A stretch of 64,000 bases of DNA, from contig ML682088.1 of assembly GCA_007922195.1 (NCBI GenBank), positions 1,906,954-1,970,953 of the forward strand. Reading direction: 5' to 3'. The translations under genes were made by a program, and so were the position numbers. Origin of the DNA: Podocnemis expansa (lineage: Eukaryota; Chordata; Testudines; Podocnemididae). Positions 46,301 through 58,300 of the stretch are shown piece after piece. A model generated the notes under the pieces. That model made no database searches and was not told the DNA's origin. It saw nothing but the letters and a program-made list of their open reading frames with translations. The first letter of the stretch is position 1. The number at the start of each line of letters is the position of its first letter.

Positions 46301-49300
46301 TGTTAGAAGATGTTTCAGTTTTTCAGCTCAGGCCTGCCAGACCAGTCAATGCGAGATAGATAAGCTACATATTGTAGCTTGTGTATCTCCTGCCAATTTA
46401 CCAATGTTCCTTTACTGTGGTGTCTCTACTATGCTGCATCAATGGGAAGCACACTCGGGTTGATGCAGCCTTACTGTTTTAGGGGGTAAAGGGAAGGGGG
46501 TTTACTGCATCAACCAGAGAGCAGTTTTGGGGTTGATTGTGTGGGTCTCCCTTGCCCACTCAGTTAATCCTGTGGCATTGATCCAGTGTAGACATACACT
46601 CAGCCTGTCACTCACCTGACTTGTTCTGAACCCTGCATGTGTCAGAGAAATGTGCTGCGGCCGAGCTGTTTCCTTTGCTTTACATATTTATCATGTCACC
46701 AAGGAAGGACTTAAATAGGTAATCTGCACTGAAGTACCATTAAAGAAATGTTCATGGTGCTTTTGTGGGTTTCCCTTGGAATTGCACACTGCTACAATTC
46801 TGTGCATATCAAAGACCAGATGACCTGCATGAAAATAATGTTGAGATGTAGTTGCCAGAGTCAGTTTCTGGTATGTTATATTCAAATATTGCAACATTAA
46901 TATGATACAAATAGTCACTATATCAGTGTTTCTCAACAACCAGTCCATGGACTAGTGCTGGTTCCTGAACTCTCCCTAGCACAGTTTAGGAAGGCAGCAA
47001 GCTGGTTCCTGATGTTAAAAATATTGAGAAACACTACTTTATATCTCCGCAGCCTGTTTAGAGTTGATCAGATTAATGATATGTTGTTTGCTTTGCTCAT
47101 ATTAATTTTGCAGGCTGTAGGAGAAAAGGTAGTGAGGGAGGAGTTTCCTGACGCTATCATTATGAAGCCCTCTGAAGTGTTTGGAAGAGAGGACCAGTTT
47201 TTCAATTATTATGCAAGTATGTACAATATGCAATTTGTATACTTAACCCTAGCAGCTGTAGGAAATGGGGAATAGGTAATTTCCCTTCTCCAGTGGACAA
47301 GAACACTTGTATTGAAAATCATCTGTATTTTGTCAAGTCATCATCTATGTAATAGAAATAAAACTGAATCTGATTTTTGTGGTGATGACCTGTGGGGATT
47401 AGAAAAGAATATTAAATGTCTACTCTGAAAAGTGTCTTTATAGACTAGAATAAAAAAGGAGTCCTGTGGTGCTTTTAAAGACTAACCAATTTATTTATCT
47501 CATGAGTTTCATTGGAGAAAATCCCACTTTGTCAGACGCTTGAAGATGAAGTTGCCCATCTTCAAGCATCTGATGAAGTGCCATTTTCTCCCATGAAAGT
47601 TCTTGCAGTGCTGCAGGACTCTGTGTTTGTTTGGCTGAACTAGAATAACAGGGCTACCCCTTTGGAATTTATAGAATAGGACTCTGTTTTTATCTGGCAT
47701 ATTTGAGGCACTCAGTTTATTTAATTGCCACTGCTGGAATGCAACAGTTGAGGTGGGTCCTCTTTCTGGCTCACAAATCACTAAGAATAAAGATTCTGCC
47801 ACTGTAATTTATTTAGCGATTCTGATGCTGAAACATGAGCCAGAACAGAATCCAAATTCTTCTCCCAAAGTTGTATGGATTCTGCTTTGCTAATTTTAGT
47901 AAATGCCAATAAATATTTTAGACTGTGGTCAAGTAAAGACTGATTATGCATATTTTAAACATAGCCCCTTTCCAGAGTAGCTCAACACTGTATAGGCGCA
48001 TTTGGCTCTTCTGCCTTGCTATGAAGCATGATACAGTAGTTCTTTGCCCAATGCTGCAATTCACTGATTACATTCTTGAGTTACTGATGTATCTCCTTTA
48101 CTAGAAATGCGTCAGTTTTGGTGTGTACCACTTATTGCTCTGGGGAAGAAAACAGAGAAACAACCTATATACGTAAGCATATTAATACCACAAAACAAAA
48201 ACTTGTTTTCAAGCCTTTTTGGAAAATGTATAATTGCATTTCTGAAGTTTATTTTTAAAATGTTTTTAAAATATCCTTGTAGGTTGTTGATGTAGCCAAG
48301 GCAGTTATTAGTGCAATTAAGGATCCTGATGCTCAAGGAAAAACGTACGCTTTGACTGGGTAGGTCACTCATCTGATTCTAAGTAAATGCAGTGCTGCTT
48401 TGTGGTGTCTTTTTGACGTACTATCCAGTAAATCCCCCCCCCCCCTTGTAAATCCTCACACCCCAGACTTGAACCATTATTGCTAATATTCTAGTAATTC
48501 CAGCAAGGACTCCTTTATGTTTATTGTTATGTACACTTTCAGACAAATAGACCTGTAGAGTTCACAATGTACCTAGAGAAGATAAAGGTTATAGGAAAGG
48601 GGCACAACAGAGAAATGGGCATGTTTAACGCAAGCCATTATGTTCTGGATTTTCTTTTTTGTTTCTTACTATATACATAACACAGGAAGCAGATTTTATA
48701 ATCACTGATTTTTATTAATGGGATTGAGTATCATATGTGCTGTACTGGAGTGAGATGGGAGTAAGATTAAAGAGAAATGTTTGTACTTTATTTCAATAAC
48801 ATAAAGCTATCAGCCAGTGTATTTCTCTGGAAAACATTTTTTTAATATATTACTGTAAATTTAGTAAGCTGTATGTCAAGTGCAATTCCCTTATTCCCAT
48901 TAATAGTGAACTATGTTAGTTAAGAGCCTCATGTAGAAGTTTTCATAAAGTAGAACAGCTCACTTACGATCTTCATTTTTTGATGATTCTGATTTATATA
49001 CTTAAGTAATACCAGGTAGAGGCAAAAATTAAAGGAGAAATCCCACTGACTTTGTCTAAAGTCCTTGATTATAGACTATTAGATTTGGAGAAAATTTTGA
49101 AGCAGCTGTATTGGAGGACTCTGAATCAAATTGGATAGCAACTCAGTGGTCTAAGCACAACTTTAGGTCAGTATTAGGCCTTGGGTATAGGAAAAGTGAC
49201 AGCAGCAAACTTCCAAGTTAATTGGCCAAATTTTGCTATGACTTCCACATTTCAATGAAATAATGTGGGCTCAGAGCAGAATTAGATCTAAGTGGTATAT

Positions 49301-52300
49301 ATTGAAAAAGAAATATTTGACTGCCTCATAGAGAGGAAAGGTAACTGTAGCCACATTATGGAGTGCTTCTAAAAAAGTCGAAAACTAATCCTAAAACCTT
49401 TACACAGTTATAAATAAAATGTGTTTTAGTGGCCTGGGTCTTGGGTTGTAAAAGCCCTAGCTGTGAATTCATCACTTTTCTGTATTCATTAGTTTATATG
49501 CAGTGGATGCCGCTGTTTAGTCTTTCCCTCCTGTTATGTCATTGTTCTCAGTACTACAAGCACTCGAAGACAGGGCTGCCGGAAGGAGAGTGTTTCCCCA
49601 GCAGTTGGGACAGGTGTGCTCAATGCTGACTGTCCAGAGACAGCCCTGAGTCATTCTTCCTGAACAGTATGCTGAAAAAAATCATTCTCAAAAATGGTAG
49701 AGCAAAAGATAAGTAAGCAACAGGCTAAAGAAGCAAACACTGATAGTAGGGGTTTTAAGGAATGTGGAAAAGTCTTACAAGTTAGGCTCATAAATCCATA
49801 TTTAAGCACCTAAATATAGGTGGCTTGATTTTCAAGGGTGCTGAGACCCACAAATCCCATCATAGTCAATAGGAATGGCTAGAGCTCATCACCACTGGAA
49901 ATCAGGCTACCTACATTTAGGTCAGAGGTCGGCCAAACCTGGCATGCTATTCTGAGAGGCATGTAGCGTTGCTACTGCTCTCCCAACAGGGCCAAGGGGC
50001 CACAAGAGTCGTCATGAGCTGTGGCTGCTGTCCCCAGCTGGTCTCACTCCTCTGCTGGGGAGCACAACGAGCAGGGCTCCTGGCGATGCCTGACCCCCCC
50101 CCCAGCTGCTGGTGAGTGCGGAAGCTGGGAAGAGCCACAGCGCATGGGACTCCTAGCCCTGTCCCCCAGCTGGGCACTGTAGCCAGCAGGGGACAGGAGC
50201 CCAGTGTGTGGGGGTGAGGCCAGCAGGGAGGAGTCCCCAGCCCTGCCCCGCCCTCAGTATCTGCTGGCCCCAATCCTGGCACCTGCTGAGGGAGTGGTGG
50301 GCAGGGCTGGCACAGGGGCAGGCAAAGATTGCTGATGCCTGATTTAGGTGCTTTGTTGATCTGTATTTAGATATCTGACTGGGCACACAAATTAGAAAAA
50401 TACTTGACATAGTTAAAGATATTGATGTCCCATCATTGTTCTGGAGCCCTCAGACAATTTTTGTGGTTTTAGACTGACTCTTCCCTTATTCTTTAAAGTG
50501 AAGTTACACAATTGCACAAAACAAGGAGTCTGGTGGCATGTTTAAAGACTAACAAATTTATTTATTGCATGAGTTTATATGGGTTTAATCTGACTTCATC
50601 AGATGAATGAAATGGAAACTAGTGTGTAGACGCACGCACGCACACACGGATAAGTCACAAGCTCAGTTCAGTTTTTCCAGCAAACCAAAAAAAGGTGTTT
50701 TGATTCGAACAATAGATGAAAAGGTGAGAATATTATCATGTTTGGTAATGAGAGTGTTAGCCCAAATCCTTTTTCAGACCCAGTCTGATGATGTCAAATT
50801 TGTATATGATTTCAGATTCTGTAGTTTTACTGTGTAGTCTGGTTTTAAAGTCTTTTTCTTGCTGAGGCACTGTAATGGTCATGCCTTTTACTGAATGTGC
50901 AAGAAGATTGAAATGTTCCTGTATTGGTTGGTGAACATTACCATACTTGATGTCTGATTTGTGTCCATTTATTCTTTTGCGCAGAGACAGTCCAGTTTGG
51001 CCCATGTATAGGGCAGAGGGGTATTGTTGACACACGATGGCATATGTCACATGAGCAGGTGAATGAGCCCCTGATGGAGTGGCTGATTTGGTTAAGTTCT
51101 ATGATGTCACTTGAGTAGATAGGTGCATGGAGTTGGCAGTGGGGTATGTTGCAGGGAAAGTACCTGACCTAGGGTTCCTATTGCATGATGTGTAGTTGCT
51201 GGAGAGTATTTCCGTAAGATTGGGGTGGCTTTCTGTAAGTGAGAAGTGGTCTACTTCCCAAAGCTTGAGAGAGTGAGGGACCGTGTTGCAGGATAGGCTG
51301 TAGATCCTTGTTGTGACCTTGTGAGTTTCTCGCTATCTCTGTGTAATATATATTCACCTAGAGACCACAGCTTCCATTTAATTCATCTGACAAAGTGGGA
51401 TTTCTCCCACAAAAGCTCATGTGCTAAATAAATTCACTAGTCTTTAAAAGTGCCACAAGACTCCTTGTTTGTTTTGCTGAATTAGACTAACACGGTTATC
51501 CCTCTGGAACGTGTCACAGTTGTTAATTGTTGTGCATCCTTCCGAAGAGGTAGCTGGGGGAACAAGTTTTGATACATGTAACACAAGGTTTTCCCATCAG
51601 AACCGTGCTTTGTCAAACCAAAGTCTGTTTTCCCTGAGCCAGTCATGAAGCTGCAGACTGATAACTATCTGCATAAATATATTGTGTGGTTTAACATGCT
51701 TATTTACTGGTCACCATAGTCTTAGCAATAGTCTGTGTTTACAGCTGGATCTGAAATTCTAGTTTCTCCTGGAAGCTAAAGACGAAAGTGCCACAAAGTA
51801 TTAATTCTTGACTGGATAGCAGTTACAATAGTCACATCAGGACTGGTGGGTTATGGAGGCCACTGGTTGTTAGCTGAGAATTTCCAATAAAGCTTTGAGA
51901 GACCAAAACTGTTGGCATGATCTTCTTGACAACATTTTGAAGATTCAGACAGATTGTGACATGTCACATAGTTCAATTACGAAAGAATCCCATGAGTAGT
52001 CACAAAGATCTGGCAACAGAAACTGACAGATCCTTCTCTGGGCCAAGAGAAAGTCTTGGTCTTGCTTAGCCTTTTGACAGGAGTCCTAAACTGCTTGGAC
52101 AACTTTGTAAAACAAGATCAAGAACCAAGCAGGGGGATGAGAACTCCTACAGTACGGTTTCCTCTTCCTCTGCCACAAGTGTTTGTGAAACTACTAGTGC
52201 CTAACCATATAAGCAGGAAAATGACAGCATCCTTCTCTCCATTCCTGATGATATTAGCCCGGGTTGGAAGCAGATTCTTCTGTATGGTTTAATTACTTTT

Positions 52301-55300
52301 ACTACCCTACCTTTTCACTGATGCGTAGGGTCCTCCAGATAACACGTAAACTCTTGGTCCAGGAGATATTCCTGTAAACCGCCGCCGCCCCCCCCAATTT
52401 CTCCTTTGTTAGAGGTGGGTACCACTCCTTTTCCTTGGCAAAGCCTTCTGTTCTGGGTCCTAATTCTAAACAAGATTCTGGTGTATCTGCACAAGATCCA
52501 CTACTTTCTGGCTTCTTTTCGGGGCTAGGCGGATGGAAGTCTGAGTGTTAGGACACTGCAAATCCAGTTCAGAGCCAACATACAAAATGTTGTGTCCTGG
52601 TTTAATGAGGCCATCTTTTCCTATGGTAAGGGTATTGAAATCAACAGGCTTGAATGTAGGGGTGAATCCAGTTGGTATCGCCAAGATCATAAAACATATT
52701 TTGTCCTCATGCTCTGTATAAGATGGTTGTACTTTTTACTGACCACATTGTGGTGTTTGAAACAGTAAGCAGTCTTACCTTAAGTGTTAAATTTACCTTA
52801 ATGCTGCCCTCTGACAACAGGAGATCATTTAGGTTGAAGAAAATTAGATGCTGCTATATTTACTTGAATATTTTAAAAGAAGCATGAAACAGCATAATTT
52901 ACCTGCTACCTCTTTTTTCTCCCCCCCTTAGACCTCATCGATACCTTCTTTATGACTTGGTAGACTATTTGTATGCGACTACCCATAGATATTATCTCCC
53001 AATTCCAGTTCCACGTCCTCTCTACCTGTAAGTAGAATTCTTTTTGTGTTAGAAATCGCCACCTGTCAAACAAGTAGAAGCATGAAAAACTCACAAATAA
53101 CTGAGTAGTTGTATTGGTCTTCAGACTTTACTGCAGGATAATTTCAAGGGGTGATGTAAGAGTTCAAAATAGACTAAGTTTTCCCAAATACTCATCAGTT
53201 ACTTTAGCTCTCTTGCTCAGCTAAAAATCCCCCATTGGGTGTAGTGCAATTAAATGTGCACTTGTAGCAGACTTAAAGTAACTCTTCCGTGTGCATGCTC
53301 ACTACATGGTAATTAAATCGTCTCATTTCTTCTAAACCAAAACTAACCAAAGGTGTCCTGATCCACTAGGTATGTGTTCAGTCATTCATTGGCAAAATTC
53401 ATTCACTTATATCAACACTCCAGAAACAGAACTATTAAGAAAATCTCTAATACCACATTTTGCCTTTTTATATCTGGAGATCATGGGCTTGCGTAAGAGT
53501 AAATGAGGGCAGAAATTGGCCTGCAAAATCATGATTATTGTATGATGATAAAGGAACTGGAAAAAATCCCATCTTGGCTTTTAGACTCCAGGGTCCATTT
53601 GCAAGACTAACTGTTAGAAAATCCCAAATTGAGCAGATTGGATGTTGAGGCATTGAACTTCATCATGCTGGTGCCCTTTTCAGTCTCTTTTTAAAGGGTA
53701 AAATGGTACTTTTTATAATATGAAAATTATACATGCAGTTTGCTCCAACCTCTATATCCTTTCTTACATACATTAAATTGTTGCTCTCATCAAGCATGTT
53801 TTCCCTTTAGAGACTTTGAAGTAGAGTGTGTGGGTGGTAGGATTATTGCCTATGCCTTTCAAGGAGCAGAGCTTGAAAAAGAGGCACACTAACTCCCCCA
53901 CTTTCAAAAATGGGAGCAGAAATGGGCATTTATTGTAGCTGAATTTTTATTGACCCTTATCTACACACACGTGTCCAACCTCACTCCCACTTATCAGTCC
54001 TCTAACTGATTCCTTTGGGGTGGGCAATAAAAGAATGTGTGAGCAATCCTTTATAGTAATCAGAACCATAACTGAGCATTTGCTGAAACCTTAACATTCT
54101 AAAGTGTACAATAATGGAGTGTCTAGCTGGAAAAACAAAACATGGAACAGACAATTCTAGTTCTTTGGGTAGTTTGAAATGTTCCTGCTTGTCTGTATTG
54201 CCTTCTATGTGTCCATATAATAGCAATACTTACGGTTGCACCATTTTTCATTTTTACAGTTTATTCGCAAGATTCTTTGAGCTGAATCGGTTTGAACCAT
54301 GGATAACGAGAGACAAAGTGGATCGGGTAGGTCAAGTGCAGCACCAGTTGCACTTCTCATTACAGAAGTGTTATGAGTGTTTCTTAACAATCCAATGAGT
54401 AATGAAACATGATATCTCTGCAGATTGTGTATTGCAGGGTTTCATTCTGTTCCACAAATTGAATTGAATTATATAGAGTTCTGTTGACAGACTGTATGAA
54501 CCCTGCAAATGTATCCAAATAGTTCTCGGAGATAAAATCTCTCTTTGCAGGTGTTAAGATTTCAGAGTTATCCTTTGTCATCAAAAACCGTTCCTCATGG
54601 GATCCATGGCATAGTTGCTGCAGCTACTGTTACATGAATTCCCTCCTGTCCAGCTCTGTGCAATAATGCTTCAGTTGACTGCTAAGGGATGCATACCTGA
54701 AGTAGCCTGAAGATTCCCCTGGTTTGGTCTGGCAGCTGTTTAATGGGAAATCAGGGCCAGCTGGGTTTCTTTAAAGGTGCAGTAAAGGCCTAGTCTCTTT
54801 TGCTCTCTAGGGATTGGTAGCACTAGGTGGGGGAGCTGGCTCAATTTTCTTAAACATGTAATGAAGGAGCTGGGCTGACTGACAACAGAATTATGTGACA
54901 GTAAGCTGGAAACAGATGCCTTTTTCTTTTTAAGTAACAGAGGGAGGGATGGCTAGGAGGAGAAAACTGTTGTAAGTAAACATCTGGCATGCAGCTGTTT
55001 TGTATTGGAAAGGTTACCTAGTTATGTGCAGTGAATGAGTTTTGTTTTTCTAGTTTTTGTGTGCAGTTCAGTAACTTACAGGCACCTTTTCTTGTGCCAC
55101 AGATAAGCCTACATAGCTATATTCTGTAGTACATTACAGGATTTTTGTCTTACTAGGGTGAGCAGAAGGGAATTTGGTTTAATATTCCTTCCAGGTAATA
55201 ACAGCTTTAAAAACTCAAGGTGAAGTCACAGGGGTATTCATGTCAGTCTAATTCAGTAAAACAAATGAGAAGTCTTGTGGCATTTTTAAAGACTAGCACT

Positions 55301-58300
55301 TATTTAACTCATAAGGTTTTGTGGGAGAAAATCCCACTTTGTCAGATGCTTGAAGATGGGAGACTTAAAGAATAGGAAGCAAATATATGCAGGGAAGTGT
55401 AAGTCATGAGCAGATCAGACTGTTATCAGGCTGGTATTCTTATCACAACAGGTAATTTTTCTCTTCTTTTACCCACCCTCCCTTTAACTTGCTGTTCCAC
55501 ACTGTTTGAGTATATTCAGCTGCTTCGATTTGTCTGATCTGATCCTGCGACTTACACTTCCCTGCATATATTTGTCTCCCATCTTCAAGCATCTGACAGA
55601 GGGGGATTTTTCTCTCATGAAACCTCATGAGTTACATAAATCTGTTAGTCTTTTAAAGTGCCACGGGACTCCTCGTCTGTTTCACAGGATTGAATATGAC
55701 CCAAGCCCTAATATAACCCTGGAATCCATGATCTCTTGACCCATAAGCAAAAGGAGGGTTCCCTTGTAACAAATGTCTGTAATTTTTTCATAATTACTTT
55801 TAGTGTGGTTTTATTCATGTGGCTCTTGCCAAACCTTCTTTCTGCTGTGCAAATGTGGGTATTGACCAATATTAACATATCAGAGCTGTAAGGCTATTAT
55901 GCGCATCGTTTAGCAAAAATACAGTTGCACCTCCAGGACACCATTATACGATATGATTTTCTCCAAAGGTTGCTGATATTCCCCCAAGTCTTTGCATAAA
56001 TGGACTTATTTAGATAATCTTTCACTGAGGCAATGCAGTAATAGTCTTCTGAACATACCATGTGCATCACTTTTAATTAACCAGAGCATGCCCCATGGTA
56101 CACGGCATTGGATTGAGTAGGGAAAGCTAGGTTCCATTCCCAGAACCCCTCACTGTGTTACCTTAAGCAAATTACTGGAATGTTTTGTTTTCCACATCTG
56201 TGAAATAGAAACTTTTCATCCCCTTGGTAAACCACTTAGCACTTTTCACATGAGAGCTCAATGTATGAGTGTATTATTTCTTCATGAGCTAGCCCAGGAC
56301 ATACTGCAAATACTTGACTCTCTTTCCTTCCCTCTGCCACCTAGAGGAGGCTTCCCACAATTGGTCTGTTGTGGTTGTAATGATGCAGCTCATAGGCACA
56401 CTGCCTTCAGTGGGCTCAGCTGGATCAACTGCTTGCAGGCCTTTGTGGTTGCATCGCAATGGGGGAGACACAACACTAGAGTTCTCAGGGTTGCAGCGTT
56501 CTAAACCAAAACCAGCAAAATCCAGCTGTCTTCCTGCTCTTAGGTGTGCAGCTGCAATAGTCGAGATTAAACAGTTTGATACTACAGTTGCTGGAACACA
56601 CAGTAGAGAAGCAGCGGAAGAGTTCTTAATGGAGGAGTCAAAGCTCTGCCATAGCAGAATTGAGCATAAAAAGTTGCTGGTGTGCAACTAAATTGGGTGC
56701 ACAGAAGTATCATGAGCAAGGATGTGTACTGAGGTTTTGTTGATGCAGGATAGTGCAAATACTGATCTCAAATCCAGAATCAACTTTTAATGTGGTTTGT
56801 TTTAAAGACCTGTCCCACCAAAAGTAGCTCATTATCTTTATTAGAAAGTGCAAATTATCTGAAATTATAACAGTGCTTTGAAAATGCTGATTTCTTTGTC
56901 CATCTCTACGTGGCTTTGAAAATTCAAACTCAGTTGTGATCTGGAGATTGAAGAGGTTAGGGAATATCCTCCCAAGGAGCCCCATCAGTTTAGCCATTTT
57001 AAAACTGGACTGGAACCAAAGCACTGGGGAATATACAGTAAGGAACAATTCTGTACCATCTACCAGAGGCAAGACTAGATGACTGAGGGTAAGTCTGTAC
57101 TGACGGCAGCAAAATTGCCACTGTCGGTGTGATCTTCTGGGTGCAATTCAGCAGTAAGTATAAACCTGCTGAATTGCTCCAGAAATTGTTATAGCAACTC
57201 CAGCCCTGAAATGGGAGTTGCTGTAAGTCAAGCATAAGGCATTTGTGGTTGGCTTACCCTAGTATATAGAGGCGGCTTAGTAAGTCATCAGCACAAGGTG
57301 TTTTATGTGCCTTGTGTATCTGCTGCCAACTGCCACAGAAAAGTTCTGTAAGTATAGAGTAGGGTTGAATGCATCTGTCTTGACTGAATAGATCTGTACA
57401 GAACAGTAAACTGAAGGGGTCTAGATGATTGAATGGATCTGTGCAGAACGGTAAACTGAATACCTTTGTTAATTCAGTGTAAGTTTTCTAACAAAGTGTA
57501 AGATGAGCACATTCAGTTCAGGTATTCTCTTGTGAATTCAAGATCAACATTACTTAACTCTTTACAGGTGGTGTGCTGTAAACTTCCCATTAATATGTGT
57601 AAGAGAGGATAGAGAGTGTATAAGTGCATTTGCTGCTTTTCCTCGTACATTAACATGAATCAGCAACTCCTGTTGATTCTAATGGGTTACATAGAATCAT
57701 AGGGTTGGAAGAGACCTCATGAGATCATCTAGTCCAACCCTTTTGCTTAAAGCAGTGCCACTCCCACTAAATCATCCCAGCCAGGGTTTTGTCCAGCTGG
57801 GCCTTAAATATCTCCAAAGATGGAGATTCGACCACCTTCCTAGGTAACCCATTCCAATGCTTCACCACCCTACTAGTGAGAGAGTTTTTCCTAATATCCA
57901 ACCTCAGCCTCCCCAGCTGCAACTTGAAACCATTGCTCCTTGTTCTGTCCTATGTTACTGCTGAGAACAGCCTAGCTCCCTCCTCCTTGGAGCATCCCTT
58001 CAAGTAGTTGGAGGTTATAATCAACCCCCCCCCCCCCCCCCGTCTTCTCTTCAGCAGGCTAAATAAGCCTAGTTCCTTCAGTCTCTCCTCATAAGTCAAT
58101 TGATACTCCGCACCTCTGAAATTCAGGCCAGATTGACAGGGTGGCTTTTGGATCAGGCCTGCCTGTCTGCGTGCCCTCCCCCACACACGTATGCAAATTG
58201 TCATCAGAGATCTGAAGGTGGCGTGTGCTTGGCTGACCCCTCAGCAGTAGCTGCACAGTCACCTGTAAATTATTATAAGATCCAATCCTCCCTTCTATTG

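Larger units (their letters stand above)
48360..52931 (+). other. NDUFA9 intron 8
   Basis: The intron of 4.6 kb holds a hAT (49923-50341) and a long palindromic-family copy (50517-51512). Nothing is recognised at 48360-49914 or 51513-52931. Confidence 0.7.
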
